Source: Occallatibacter savannae
GTDB lineage: Bacteria; Acidobacteriota; Terriglobia; Terriglobales; Acidobacteriaceae
DNA length: 64,000 nucleotides
Assembly (NCBI RefSeq): GCF_003131205.1
Contig: NZ_QFFY01000005.1
Span: 186,001 to 250,000, forward strand
Reading direction: 5' to 3'
The notes under the pieces are model-generated. The model made no database searches. It saw nothing but the letters and a program-made list of their open reading frames with translations, and was not told where the DNA came from. This document shows, piece by piece, positions 49,907 through 59,703 of the stretch (positions within the stretch are counted from its first letter, which is position 1; each line of letters starts with the position of its first letter). The position numbers and the translations under genes are program-made.

Positions 49907-50854
49907 CTAAACCGTCCAAGCGTCACTATAAAGTTTCGGCAACTCGCACAGTAGCACCGTTTCGCCTGTCTCGACGTTAATGACTGGCAACTCGCTGATC
50001 ATTTTCAGCCGCTGTTCACCGGTCAGGAAGGTAAGGCATCCTGTCTCATTCCGAGATTCTCGGAGGTACGATAGCCGGCCGTTTCGATTCGCGATTGCGC
50101 CTTTGAGGCGGGCGGCATAGTCATGGCGAACAAAGAATGCGTTACCACCTGAATTGTTACTGCCAAGGAACTCAAAACCCTTGCGTTTAGCAAGACTCTC
50201 CAAAGCTCGGATAGAGGCACCGAAGTACAGATTGCTGAAGTGTTTCGCCGTTCTAGAGAATTGTGAATCATAGGGGATCGAAATCGGCCAGATGTCACCG
50301 AATACCGCGTTATATTCACATACGATTATCACTGGATTTACAGCAGTAATGGCTTCCCAAACCCAATAGTCATTCCCGTCAATATCAATACTGAGCAGTC
50401 CGATATCTCCATCAAGGCCAGCCTCCTGAATTAGCTGATTAATGTTCTCTCTCGTGATGAAGGCCGTTGTCGCACGGATGTCGTGCCTCCAGAAAATGCC
50501 TTGGTGTATCAAACTTTCTCGGAGTCTCGGATCCCCATCCATTACAAGCCCGCGCCAGTTACGATTCTCGAGCAAAAAACGTGTATTTGCTTCCTCATAA
50601 AGTTCAACACCGAACTCGATGAAAGTCTGCAGATGTGAAGGCAAATCCAGCCGTTCGATTAACCAGTCGATAATGCCGTCTTCACCCCATTGGGAAAAGA
50701 CCGTGAACTCTACCTCGACCAGCGATGAGATCGATTTGCGCTCGCGAACAGACAGACTAGCCAGCTTGCCTTGCAGCAACAAGGATTTCAGCGCATGTTT
50801 CATCATCGGTCGGATGAAGTAACCCCTTGCCCGTGAACTTATCTTTTTGAACAT
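49907..50854 (-). CDS. FkbM-like methyltransferase-fold protein
   Basis: 315 residues. The core resembles class I methyltransferases of the FkbM type: LQTFIEFGVELYEEANTRFL, NWRGLVMDGDPRLRESL, GLLSIDIDGNDYWVWEAI and VIIVCEYNAVFGDIWP. In FkbM proteins these are the SAM-binding GxG-like strand and acidic ends; here the glycine-rich loop is replaced by EFGVEL, so binding is probable but not certain. It would methylate a sugar in the polysaccharide. First (leftmost) gene of the locus on the minus strand. Confidence 0.65.
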   Translation of the reverse strand: MFKKISSRARGYFIRPMMKHALKSLLLQGKLASLSVRERKSISSLVEVEFTVFSQWGEDGIIDWLIERLDLPSHLQTFIEFGVELYEEANTRFLLENRNWRGLVMDGDPRLRESLIHQGIFWRHDIRATTAFITRENINQLIQEAGLDGDIGLLSIDIDGNDYWVWEAITAVNPVIIVCEYNAVFGDIWPISIPYDSQFSRTAKHFSNLYFGASIRALESLAKRKGFEFLGSNNSGGNAFFVRHDYAARLKGAIANRNGRLSYLRESRNETGCLTFLTGEQRLKMISELPVINVETGETVLLCELPKLYSDAWTV

Positions 50855-50989
50855 TTTGGCTCGGTCCTTTCCGAAACGCTGGTTACGTACTTCACGTCGG
50901 ACCTCTTCAAGATATCGCGTCAGGATGCCCCACGGGATTCGTTCCCAAAGAGGGCTCGATTCGGAGTGGGGATCGAGGGCCGGCTTAGG

Positions 50990-51913
50990 CTAGGTCCTGG
51001 TCTTCCGGGTGCAGAGAAAGAGCATCAGACCCTGGATTGCTGCGGGGATCAGGACACGCCAACTGCTGGAGACAATTTCACCGGGTTCAGGGGAGTCTCT
51101 GGGCCAGTCGAGCGGTTTGCCACGAAGGCGGCGAAAGAGGAAGCGGACTAGACTGATGGACAGGCCGGGAAACTCAGTCAGAAGCAGGAGCAGGTAGGCG
51201 AACGAGTTTCGAGCTTCGCGGTCGACCGGTGTGCGGCGGAGCGGCGGGTGATGAACGATCGCTGATGGGGTGTAGACGACGCGATAGCCGCGTGAGAGCA
51301 GCCACACGAAGGCATAACTCTCCTCGCCGATCTCAAGAGGAGCTCCGCGACCGAGGCGCTCGTCAAAGAAGGGTTGGGTGGGGAGAGCGGATTTTAGGAA
51401 TGCCATGTTGGCGCCAAAGCCGAGCCCACCAAATGCGGCGATTTCAACCCACTGTGGATTCCGATTACTGACAGATCGTATCTCTGCTGGTTCGGCGGAG
51501 AGCTGTGAGTCTTCTGCAATTACGTTTCCTGATGTTGCTCCGGTCTTCGCGTCTGAGAACGGAGCGAGCAGATGAGCGAGCCAATCCGGCTCTGGAGTTA
51601 CATCGTCGTCGAGGAAGGCGATGATGTCGGAATGGCATTCTCGTATACCGCGATTGCGAGCGCGACTCAGTCCGCGGACCGGCTCGACGGAGTAGCGCGC
51701 ACCATTATCCTGCGCAACACGGCGGGTTGCATCATCTCCGTCTGTGTTATCAACGATGAGGATATCGGTGGGGCGAGGATTGAGATTGCGAACCGCCGCG
51801 AGGCACCTTCGAAGAAACTCTGGACGCTTACGAGTACAAATGACGACGGTGGAAGTAATGGGCTGCTCGCTGGGTTGCGTCCTTGGAGTCGCGTTGTCGT
51901 GAGCGCTAGCCAA
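50990..51913 (-). CDS. Glycosyltransferase family 2
   Basis: 307 residues from a TTG at 51913; an in-frame TGA lies just upstream and no ATG precedes the fold, so TTG is the only fitting start. GT-A fold: STVVICTRKRPEFLRRCL (strand 1), ILIVDNTDGDD, ARNRGIRE, FLDDDVTPEPDWL with the DxD (metal and nucleotide-sugar site), and GEESYAFVWLLSRG for the acceptor side. Two hydrophobic stretches at the C-terminus may touch the membrane. It transfers a sugar during repeat-unit assembly; donor unknown. Confidence 0.88.
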   Translation of the reverse strand: MASAHDNATPRTQPSEQPITSTVVICTRKRPEFLRRCLAAVRNLNPRPTDILIVDNTDGDDATRRVAQDNGARYSVEPVRGLSRARNRGIRECHSDIIAFLDDDVTPEPDWLAHLLAPFSDAKTGATSGNVIAEDSQLSAEPAEIRSVSNRNPQWVEIAAFGGLGFGANMAFLKSALPTQPFFDERLGRGAPLEIGEESYAFVWLLSRGYRVVYTPSAIVHHPPLRRTPVDREARNSFAYLLLLLTEFPGLSISLVRFLFRRLRGKPLDWPRDSPEPGEIVSSSWRVLIPAAIQGLMLFLCTRKTRT

Positions 51914-53236
51914 TGATTTTCAGACCTCGATTACGTCATATGTATGTCCAAATCGAGTCATTGGCGCAATCCGATCCGGGAAGGCTGCACACACACCGTT
52001 CGCGGTCCAACTTTCAAGTCCGATTGTATCGGATTAAGATTGAGGGCGAAGACCACGTCTCCCAGGGGCTGTCTTAGCATGCCGGGCCTAAGTTCCTGGT
52101 GCAGAGGGCGGCTGCGGTACTTGACGGCTCTTTGAGAAACCAGATGCTCTGCAACGAGCTGTGCGCGAAGCACGCCGGCTGCGTTTGTGGGTAGCTTTGA
52201 TCAAATGACCCTGGCGGGTGAATGCCATGGTCCATTCCATTGATTGAGCAGGAGTGGCGATGGCATCGAAAGCTGATCACTTCCTCACCTTTGTTATTCA
52301 ACTGGACAGCCGACGCGGCCGTGAGCGGCGGATCATTACTGTAAGATGACGGCTTGGCATGGAAGACGCGATCTGGGAATATTATCCCGCCATAACGGCG
52401 TAACAGAGGGCGTTGCTGAGCCAGTCGTCTTTCGCGATCTGGCCTTCTTCAGCGCGGCAGTGATTGAGGCGGAGATCGTGACGGCGTTGATCAGCGCAGG
52501 GGAGAAGAATGCGTCGCGATCACCCATTATAGATGAGAGGGATGAATACGCTTTACCGATCTCGCGGGAGCAGCGATTATCTTCGCTGTCAACAGCTGAG
52601 GTGCTGGAAGAAATTGCTGATTTGGACAAGGTTCAGCGGAGCCGATTGGCGAGCATGTTTGTTTCTAAGATTGCTTCGGTCGTGGCAGACTTTTGCATCG
52701 ACTGTGTCCCGGGAGTCATTTTTGGAAGGGATGAAGGCGGTTCGCAACGAGATCCATCCTCGCAATGACGAAAAGGACTTCATGGAGCGAGGAGCGGCCG
52801 CCGCGGACCGAACGCTTGCCCGAGTCGAGGCGATCGGAGCCAGGCCTTGTCAACTTGGTGAATCGAACTTCTTTTCTGCAATGTGTCCTCGGCTTAGAGT
52901 GCAGGGCCTTGAGATATCCAAAACTTCACCAGCTAATTGGCACCGCGAAGGAGGCTGCTCTTTGACGTCACAGTGAAAATTATCCGACGGATGGAAGTGA
53001 ATGGAGTCGAGCTACTTTCGAACGTGGTATTCACGATCTGCTAGAAGCTCTGCGAACACGCGAAGAGCCTCTCCACTTCTCCGATGGTTCAGTAGCTGGC
53101 GGACTCGAAATCTCTCAAGATTGCAGCGCGAATTCGAATTGGGACAGCCGAGCTGTTCCGAATTACAATCCAATCGAAGGGCTTGAGGTCCTCGCATTAT
53201 GTCTGAAAATTTTCAAAACGAAACGGGAGTACACTT
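51914..53236. other. 1.3-kb gene-poor stretch, probable degenerate DNA
   Basis: No reading frame here is convincing. The best is 52346-52768 (140 codons, plus strand; AVIEAEIVTALISAGEKNAS), which has no ribosome site and no family. Near 53005-53180 one frame gives FERGIHDLLEALRTREEPLH, which resembles the C-terminus of Gfo/Idh/MocA oxidoreductases but lacks the rest. The region probably carries remains of deleted sugar genes; it separates the minus-strand glycosyltransferases from gmd. Confidence 0.45.
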
Positions 53237-54322
53237 GTGAAGAAAGCGCTAATCACCGGAATCACTGGGCAAGACGGCGCATACTTGGCGCAGCTTCTGC
53301 TCTCGAAAGGCTATGAGGTGCATGGAATCAAGCGCCGGGCATCCTCATTTAATACAAATAGGATTGACCATATCTATGAGGATCCTCACAATCACGGCCG
53401 ACATCTCGTGCTCCATTACGGCGATCTCACCGATTCGAGCAGCCTCATACAAATCGTACAGGAGATCAAGCCTGATGAGATCTACAACTTGGGGGCCCAG
53501 AGTCATGTGAAGGTCTCATTTGAAGAACCTGAATACACGGCAAACTCTGACGCCCTCGGGACACTGAGACTTCTTGAAGCTATCCGGATCATCGGGCTTG
53601 AAACTGCGACTCGTTTCTATCAAGCGTCGACCTCAGAGATGTACGGACTGGTCCAAGAGATTCCGCAGAAAGAGACTACGCCCTTTTATCCCAGATCTCC
53701 TTATGCAGTGGCAAAGTTGTATGCGTACTGGATCACTGTGAATTACCGCGAAGCGTACGGATTATACGCGTGTAACGGTATTCTCTTCAATCATGAGTCC
53801 CCCACGCGAGGCGAAACGTTTGTGACGCGGAAGATTACCCGAGGTTTGTCGAGGATCAAGGCTGGGTTGCAGGAGCGTCTGTATATGGGGAACTTGGACG
53901 CACTGCGAGATTGGGGGCACGCGCGAGACTATGTGGAGATGCAGTGGCTCATGCTTCAACAGAACGAACCAAAGGATTACGTGATTGCGACCGGCGAACA
54001 ACACAGCGTACGTGAATTTATTGAGCTTTCAGCGAGCTGTCTTGAAATGAAAATCACCTGGAATGGTTCTGGTGCTGAGGAGAAGGGCATAGATCAACAC
54101 GGCAGAGTAGTGATTGCGGTTGATCCAAGATACTATCGTCCAACGGAGGTACAGACGCTGTTGGGCGATGCTTCCAAGGCGCGGCGCGAACTTGGATGGC
54201 AGCCAACGGTCACCTTCGAGGAACTTGTGAAGGAAATGACGGAGGAAGATCTCAAGGTTGCGGAGAGAGATGCACTGATTAAGAACCACGGCTATTCGGT
54301 CTTCAATCACCACGAGAGCTAG
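53237..54322 (+). CDS. gmd: GDP-mannose 4,6-dehydratase
   Basis: 361 residues, extended SDR. GITGQDGAYL (8-17) binds NADP, IKRRASSFNTNRIDHIYED (31-49) is family-specific, and the active site has Thr132/Ser133/Glu134 (STSEMYG) with Tyr156 and Lys160 (YAVAK). It makes GDP-4-keto-6-deoxy-D-mannose from GDP-mannose, the shared precursor of GDP-L-fucose (by Fcl, next gene) and GDP-perosamine (by the Per gene at 59.7 kb). The GTG at 53237 has GGGAG 8 bases upstream. Starts a two-gene operon, 19 bases before fcl. Confidence 0.95.
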   Translation: MKKALITGITGQDGAYLAQLLLSKGYEVHGIKRRASSFNTNRIDHIYEDPHNHGRHLVLHYGDLTDSSSLIQIVQEIKPDEIYNLGAQSHVKVSFEEPEYTANSDALGTLRLLEAIRIIGLETATRFYQASTSEMYGLVQEIPQKETTPFYPRSPYAVAKLYAYWITVNYREAYGLYACNGILFNHESPTRGETFVTRKITRGLSRIKAGLQERLYMGNLDALRDWGHARDYVEMQWLMLQQNEPKDYVIATGEQHSVREFIELSASCLEMKITWNGSGAEEKGIDQHGRVVIAVDPRYYRPTEVQTLLGDASKARRELGWQPTVTFEELVKEMTEEDLKVAERDALIKNHGYSVFNHHES

Positions 54323-54341
54323 ACCTGGGAGATACCTAGCA

Positions 54342-55322
54342 ATGGAGAAGAGCAGCCGCATCTACGTTGCGGGGCATCGAGGGCTGGTAGGATCTGCGAT
54401 TTTACGTGCGCTGGAACGTGCAGGGTACGAAAACCTAGTTCTGCGCACGCATGCAGAACTAGAGCTGGTCGACCGAGCCGCGGTCAGAGAATTCTGCGAG
54501 CGAGAGAAGCCGGAGTATGTGTTTCTAGCCGCCGCGAGGGTAGGCGGAATTCTGGCCAACGATAAATATCCGGCAGATTTCATTCGGGAGAACCTGGAGA
54601 TCCAGACAAACATTATCGATGCGAGCTATCGCAGCGGAGTGAAAAGATTGCTTTTCTTGGGGTCCAGTTGCATATACCCGAAGCTTGCACCACAACCGAT
54701 CAAAGAAGAGTACCTGCTTACTGGGCCCTTGGAGAGCACGAATCGTGCCTATGCTCTGGCAAAAATCGCCGGGATTGAGATGTGCTGGTCATACAACAAG
54801 CAATACGGGACGAAGTACCTCGCCGTCATGCCGACGAATTTGTATGGACCTTACGATAACTTCGACCTAAACGGATCACACGTGCTTCCCGCGCTCCTTC
54901 GAAAAACCATTGAGGCGAAAGCAGCTGGCGAGAAAAAGATCATTGTATGGGGCACTGGTCGACCACGCCGTGAATTTCTTTATAGCGATGATCTGGCTGA
55001 CGCTTGCCTTCATCTGCTGGAACTCCCGGAAGAAAAGTATGACGGACTGCTAAGGGTAGACGAACCTCCACTGCTCAATATCGGATCCGGTGTGGATCTT
55101 ACGATCAGGGAACTCGCGCAATTGATTGCACGAGTAGTAGAGTTGGATTGCGAACTAGTCTTTGACGCCAGCATGCAAGATGGAACACCTCAGAAGCTGC
55201 TGGATGTGAGCAGGATGTGCGCACTTGGCTGGAAGCCCCAAGTGAGCCTTGAAGAGGGTATTCGACGCACCAAGTCCTTCTTCCAATCTCAGTTCCGCAG
55301 CGTTCTCAGGGAGTCCGTCTAG
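54342..55322 (+). CDS. fcl: GDP-L-fucose synthase
   Basis: 326 residues. NADP motif AGHRGLVGSAI (10-20), SSCIYP (108-113), catalytic Tyr137 and Lys141 (YALAK), and the family-specific VMPTNLYGPYDNF. It epimerises and reduces the Gmd product to GDP-L-fucose. It lies 19 bases after gmd, so the two are co-transcribed. An IS66 scrap begins a few bases after its stop, which may mean that the operon once continued. Confidence 0.95.
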   Translation: MEKSSRIYVAGHRGLVGSAILRALERAGYENLVLRTHAELELVDRAAVREFCEREKPEYVFLAAARVGGILANDKYPADFIRENLEIQTNIIDASYRSGVKRLLFLGSSCIYPKLAPQPIKEEYLLTGPLESTNRAYALAKIAGIEMCWSYNKQYGTKYLAVMPTNLYGPYDNFDLNGSHVLPALLRKTIEAKAAGEKKIIVWGTGRPRREFLYSDDLADACLHLLELPEEKYDGLLRVDEPPLLNIGSGVDLTIRELAQLIARVVELDCELVFDASMQDGTPQKLLDVSRMCALGWKPQVSLEEGIRRTKSFFQSQFRSVLRESV

Positions 55323-55324
55323 CT

Positions 55325-55451
55325 TTGCCGAGCTGATCAGAGTGTACCCGCGTTCCCCTGCGTGATCCGATCCCGTGATTAAGACGTCCTTCCTCCCAAG
55401 AGCAACAGCTCTGAGCTCCCGTTCGGCGGCGCCGTTCTCGGTCTCGATCAT
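55325..55451 (-). mobile_element. IS66-family transposase, C-terminal scrap
   Basis: On the minus strand from 55451: IETENGAAERELRAVALGRK, then DVLITGSDHAGERG and SSAKLDG, a signature of the IS66 transposase C-terminal catalytic part (IETDN.AAER.LR..ALGRKN). The frame then runs through the fcl stop into fcl antisense, so only about 42 codons are real. The rest of the element is missing. Confidence 0.7.
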
Positions 55452-55518
55452 GCCGATCGTAGGGCCCGGACCTTTGCGTAGCTGGAAGGCAAGGCGGACG
55501 CTTACTGTTAAACGTGGG

Positions 55519-56442
55519 TCAATTCAGATGCTGATGGGAGAGCCGCTCGATGATTGAGAGCCATTCGTCCTTCGATTTGGCCATTCTTACAGCTTCTTCA
55601 AGTTCTCTCAGTTTGGAGCCTACAAGAAAGCGGTACCAGAATGCCTGAAGAACGTGGTATGTGAGCCCATCCCTACCGTCCAAAAAACCAAGTCGCAGGA
55701 TATAGCGATATAAGAAATACAGGACGGACGAGATCTCAAACGGGACTCGGTCATAAACCGATTCTTTGAGAATTCGCTTGACCTTTGCTTGCTGAGATGT
55801 GACCCCAGCGACGAGAGATCTCTGGGAATCGAGAAGGTACAACCGTCGACTGAGAACCTGGAGCGCCTCCCGGCTCGCATACACATTGTGCTTCGCCGTA
55901 AAAAATGTGAGGTCATTCAGATTATGATCTGCAAATCCACCTTTGAAGCCCACTGCGCTGCCCTCAGTGAGGTAGATGTGCTCGTCCATCCAGCGATCTT
56001 CCACCCGAGCTTTACCTCTTCTCCAAATTCGCAGCAACGTCAACGGATATCTTCCCCCATGCCGAATAAATTTGCCTCGAAAGATGGTCTTTCGATTCAG
56101 ATTTATTCCGGTTACGTGTTCGGGTAAGTTCGGCAGCCTTTTCCTGATCTCGTCCGCCAAGTCGGGTTCGACTACCTCATCGGCATCGAGTTTCATTACC
56201 CACTGCGCCGTGATAGGAGCATTCTCAAGGGCCCACTGAAACTGCTGAGCGTGGCTCTGGAAGGGATGCAGTATCACCTGAGCTCCACCGACTTTGGCTA
56301 GCTCAGCCGTGTTGTCCGTCGAAAATGAATCGATGACGAAGATTTCTCTTGCAAATCCCTTGATATGGTCGAGAGCGCGAGGAAGATGAACGGATTCGTT
56401 AAGTGTCAAAATAACTACTGCGATATCGACGCTTTCATTCAT
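55519..56442 (-). CDS. Glycosyltransferase family 2 (WaaE/KdtX-like)
   Basis: 307 residues, GT-A fold: DIAVVILTLNESVHLPRALD, EIFVIDSFSTDNTAELA, QFQWALENAPITAQWVMKLDADEVV with DAD as the metal motif, and RHGGRYPLTLLRIWRRGKARVEDRWMDEHI, typical of LPS-core glucosyltransferase-like members. Late hydrophobic stretches (SSVLYFLYRYILRLGFLDG) may associate with the membrane. Probably adds a sugar to an O-antigen or core acceptor. Single gene on the minus strand. Confidence 0.88.
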   Translation of the reverse strand: MNESVDIAVVILTLNESVHLPRALDHIKGFAREIFVIDSFSTDNTAELAKVGGAQVILHPFQSHAQQFQWALENAPITAQWVMKLDADEVVEPDLADEIRKRLPNLPEHVTGINLNRKTIFRGKFIRHGGRYPLTLLRIWRRGKARVEDRWMDEHIYLTEGSAVGFKGGFADHNLNDLTFFTAKHNVYASREALQVLSRRLYLLDSQRSLVAGVTSQQAKVKRILKESVYDRVPFEISSVLYFLYRYILRLGFLDGRDGLTYHVLQAFWYRFLVGSKLRELEEAVRMAKSKDEWLSIIERLSHQHLN

Positions 56443-56690
56443 GACTATGAATCAAAACCGTCCCTCATGCTCGTGAGAGTCCTGCAGGTTTAGCGATCAC
56501 CGTTTCGAATCCTGACCTGTGGCATACCGCTGCGATCTGGAGGAGCTCGGAAACATTCGATCAGGCAGAGTTTTGGGCTCAAGTGTAAACATACCACAGT
56601 GAGATGATTGTAATTCTACTCAGCTCTGCTGATGGCGCAATCTCGAGGATCAAGCACATGAGGGCGTGAGAAGGCAATCGAGTCAGAGAC

Positions 56691-57842
56691 TTATCTGAAT
56701 CCGATGGTTCGCATGAAGTCCCGAGAAGCGGTCTCCACATCAAAGAATTTTAAGAATCCCGCTCGAGCAGCCGAGCCCATTGATCTTCGCTGTTCATCGT
56801 CGAGACTGCAGAAACGCTCGATCAGTTCAATAGTACCCACTTCGGTGTCCGGTGCCGTGAAACCCCCTTCGCTCCACTCAACCTCCTGCCAGATATTGAC
56901 TGCCCGGCTGATCAGAACCGGCGTTGAACATGCCATCGCCTCCGCGACGGCAATCCCAAAATTTTCTTGGTGCGAAGGCAAGATCATCGCCTGAGCTGCA
57001 CGCAGTGCTCCCCATTTGCGGTCCCCCTTCAGCATGCCGAGCCAGTGTATCCGGTGTGAGACCCCGAGCGTTTCTGCCATTGACTGCAACTGCTGCGTCC
57101 AACCAACCTGGTCGGGCCCAGCCACAGCCAACTGCAGGTCAGGTAGGGATCCCTTCAAAGCCCTTTGGAAAGCATGGATCAAAATGTCACAGCCCTTTTT
57201 AGGGTGAATCCTGCCGAGAAACAGCAAGAATGGCTTTTCGCTCAGAACGGGAAAGTCTTGGTAAAATGCACCAAGTTCTTCTCCGGCTTCTCCGGGAGGG
57301 CCTCCTGATCCATATCGGACCACTCTCTCTTTATATGTGTGGCCACGGAACACTCCGCGCGCACGTAGACGTTCCTCCTCGCTGGTAAACAGTACGGCTT
57401 GCGCCTCGTGCAGAACCCGGCCTTCTAGCAGCCACCAGTACACCTGCTTGGCGATGTGCTTGAGCGGAGACTCCTGGCTGAACCACGGATCCATCATTCC
57501 ATGAGGGTAGATGTAGAAGGGAGTAGATCCTCCCCTGAGGCCTTTCCAAGCGCCTACAGAAGAGTAGTTCCAGAGGCCATGCAAAACGACTGCGTCATAT
57601 CGGCCTGCGTTCTCCCTCACCCACGATTTCAGGCGCGGATTGAAGCCGTAACCCCCAAGTCCGTTCCCCACGCCAATCACAGGGAAAGGATAGTCTCTCA
57701 GTACTACTGCTTCCCTTGCTTCAAGGCAGACGAGTTCAACCTCGTGCCCAGCCCGAAGAAGGTATTCGGAGGTGCGCAGCAGTCCCTCCACAGGGCCGCC
57801 CGTCTCCAAACTTGAGCTATGAATTACGCGAAGTAATCTCAT
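56691..57842 (-). CDS. Glycosyltransferase family 4
   Basis: 383 residues, GT-B fold. N-terminal domain: LLRVIHSSSLETGGPVEGLL. C-terminal nucleotide-sugar domain: KPFLLFLGRIHPKKGCDILI (the GR.....KG..L pattern), LQLAVAGPDQVGW, and the EX7E-type ENFGIAVAEAMACSTPVLIS. Retaining transferase of the WcaI/mannosyltransferase type; donor not readable, with GDP-mannose, GDP-fucose or GDP-perosamine plausible from context. The leader is about 125 bases from the next upstream gene on the minus strand. Confidence 0.9.
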   Translation of the reverse strand: MRLLRVIHSSSLETGGPVEGLLRTSEYLLRAGHEVELVCLEAREAVVLRDYPFPVIGVGNGLGGYGFNPRLKSWVRENAGRYDAVVLHGLWNYSSVGAWKGLRGGSTPFYIYPHGMMDPWFSQESPLKHIAKQVYWWLLEGRVLHEAQAVLFTSEEERLRARGVFRGHTYKERVVRYGSGGPPGEAGEELGAFYQDFPVLSEKPFLLFLGRIHPKKGCDILIHAFQRALKGSLPDLQLAVAGPDQVGWTQQLQSMAETLGVSHRIHWLGMLKGDRKWGALRAAQAMILPSHQENFGIAVAEAMACSTPVLISRAVNIWQEVEWSEGGFTAPDTEVGTIELIERFCSLDDEQRRSMGSAARAGFLKFFDVETASRDFMRTIGFR

Positions 57843-57967
57843 ATAACAATCCGCAGAAGCTTCCTCAGCTTAAGTGTCAGAGTTCCCGCCGCGCTAGTAG
57901 TTTCTGCGCGCACCCCCCAAGGGAGTAGCCGGGTTCTCAGTAGCACGCGAGTGCAGTTTCACCATAG

Positions 57968-59227
57968 TCAAATCAAGCTTGTTCTTGCGGCCAGAATAGA
58001 GTGATCCTCTGGAGTCATGTTGCGGTTCCCAAGTTGCCGATAGTACGCTCGAAAAGTTGTCGCTGTTGCTTTCCAACTGAACTGCGCTACCTTGGCGCGA
58101 GCCAAGGCCACTAGGTTGGTGCGCAATGATTCATCTGTCCAGAGTCGCTCGATAGCGTCCGCCATTTCTTCTACGTTGTCCGGATCGAAGATGAGTGCAG
58201 CATCGCCGGCCTGCTGCGGCAACGAAGTAACATTAGAGCACGCCGCTGGTGCCCCCGCTAAGAATGCCTCCCAGAGCGGAAAACTTGCAGCTTCAAACTT
58301 CGTAGGAACCAAAACACACCTACAGCTCGCATACAGGCATTTCAACTCGAGTGGTGAAACGAACCCCAAGAACCTTACCTGTGATTCAAGCTTCAAATCG
58401 TGAATTACCTTTTCGATACTGGGAAAGAAACTGTTCTTGAATCCGGACGAAACGAATGGAATCCGGAGCCCGCGCCGGTCGCGAAGCCAAGCTAAGGACT
58501 TTAGCAAAGCAGTATGATTCTTATGCGGCCATGTCTGTGCAGGGTAAAATGCGAATGCGGGAGGAAGAGAGAAGCGGGTCTGCGTATCTCGAATTTCGAG
58601 AGCAGTTGGCACCGCATATGCACTGGACGCAGGAGCAAGTGGTACCACCTTCACCTTTTCATCCGAGATCCCATACTGGTGTACTACGTCTTGCTTGCAC
58701 CACGTTGAAGAGACAGCGACCAGTTTGGCCCGGTTCGACAGGGTTCTCTGATAGACGCGCGACGCTAAGCGCTGGCGGCGGCTGAAATATCGAGGGAGAT
58801 GTAGGTACTGAAGATCGTGTGGATGGTAGATGCTGGGTATATCCGTTATGAACCCGAGTTGCAGTGTCATGTGCATTACGTCTATTTGAGCGCGCTCGAT
58901 AGTCCCATCAGAGACCGGAACCGTAACTGTGACATCGCCCAGAGCGGGACTAACCCAGTCCCAAACTAGACGAACGGATCGGATCGAAGCAATAGAACGC
59001 TTCAGATTTTGGCTCTCGGGCCTTCTCGTTTCCAAGAGCCGACATCGACCTCCAAGGAAGGGTGTAAGCCATGACGAAGACTCTCTGTCTACGAGAAAGT
59101 GGTACTCTTCATCACCGTCGCACAGAGATGAAAGCCCGGCCGCCATTCCGATGACAAACTGCTCAAGCCCGCCCGATTTTCCCGGGTTTACTCGTGCATC
59201 TAGGCAAACTCTGAGAGGCCGTGTCAT
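57968..59227 (-). CDS. Glycosyltransferase family 4 (mannosyltransferase-like)
   Basis: 419 residues, GT-B. N-terminus LRVCLDARVNPGKSGGLEQFV and MTLQLGFITDIPSIYHPHDL; C-terminal domain with AFYPAQTWPHKNHTALLKSL, VRFLGFVSPLELKCLYASC, and AASFPLWEAFLAGAPAACSN (EX7E motif modified). The YPAQTWPHKNH pattern is typical of O-antigen mannosyl/rhamnosyl transferases. Its ATG lies inside the stop of the GNAT gene (4-bp overlap), so it is the third member of the coupled per-GNAT-GT unit and may use the amino sugar made there. Confidence 0.9.
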   Translation of the reverse strand: MTRPLRVCLDARVNPGKSGGLEQFVIGMAAGLSSLCDGDEEYHFLVDRESSSWLTPFLGGRCRLLETRRPESQNLKRSIASIRSVRLVWDWVSPALGDVTVTVPVSDGTIERAQIDVMHMTLQLGFITDIPSIYHPHDLQYLHLPRYFSRRQRLASRVYQRTLSNRAKLVAVSSTWCKQDVVHQYGISDEKVKVVPLAPASSAYAVPTALEIRDTQTRFSLPPAFAFYPAQTWPHKNHTALLKSLAWLRDRRGLRIPFVSSGFKNSFFPSIEKVIHDLKLESQVRFLGFVSPLELKCLYASCRCVLVPTKFEAASFPLWEAFLAGAPAACSNVTSLPQQAGDAALIFDPDNVEEMADAIERLWTDESLRTNLVALARAKVAQFSWKATATTFRAYYRQLGNRNMTPEDHSILAARTSLI

Positions 59228-59703
59228 AGGGTTAAGAATCCGATCAGCTGCTCTCCGTCCGTGTCTTGGAACTTGTAGCCGAGCGCCTTATAAAGTTCAA
59301 TGGCGGACGTGTTCCTCTTGTGAACCTTGAGCCTGATTCTGCTCGCGCCGTTGAAACGGGCCGCAACATGCAGCATCGTGATCATCGCCCTTCCGATTCC
59401 GATCCCTCGCCATCTCTTAGCAACCGCGATTCCGAGGCTTGGCGTATCGAATCCTTCATCCCAGCCGCGAAGCATCCCATAGGCTATCACAAGTTTGCCG
59501 ACAGTTAGCGCGTAGTACAAATCCATACCCGCGTAGCTCGCAATCGTCGCGGCATGTTCTCTCGTCAAAGGATGGGGATGGAAGAACTCTTCATCTGCCC
59601 CTTCGCTCAAATCGACAAAGAACTCAGCGAGTGCATGGTGCATGCCGTCTTCTATATGACGAAACTCAAGTGCCGGAACCAATCTAGCCTCTGGTCCCGT
59701 CAT
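59224..59703 (-). CDS. GNAT-family N-acetyltransferase
   Basis: 159 residues from the ATG at 59703, in a 4-bp overlap with the per stop. GNAT core: LTVGKLVIAYGMLRG, then the acetyl-CoA pyrophosphate loop AKRWRGIGIGRAMI (R/Q-x2-G-x-G/A), KVHKRNTSAIELYKALGYK at the end. Sandwiched between per and a glycosyltransferase, it most likely acylates the 4-amino group of GDP-perosamine or another intermediate (inference). Perosamine N-acetyltransferases known to me are hexapeptide-repeat proteins, so a GNAT in this job would be different. Confidence 0.8.
   Translation of the reverse strand: MTGPEARLVPALEFRHIEDGMHHALAEFFVDLSEGADEEFFHPHPLTREHAATIASYAGMDLYYALTVGKLVIAYGMLRGWDEGFDTPSLGIAVAKRWRGIGIGRAMITMLHVAARFNGASRIRLKVHKRNTSAIELYKALGYKFQDTDGEQLIGFLTL

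Noticed and set aside
52346..52768. 140-codon plus-strand frame in the gene-poor stretch
   Set aside because: No start signal, no family, overlapping frames of similar length; kept only as a remark in the region entry.
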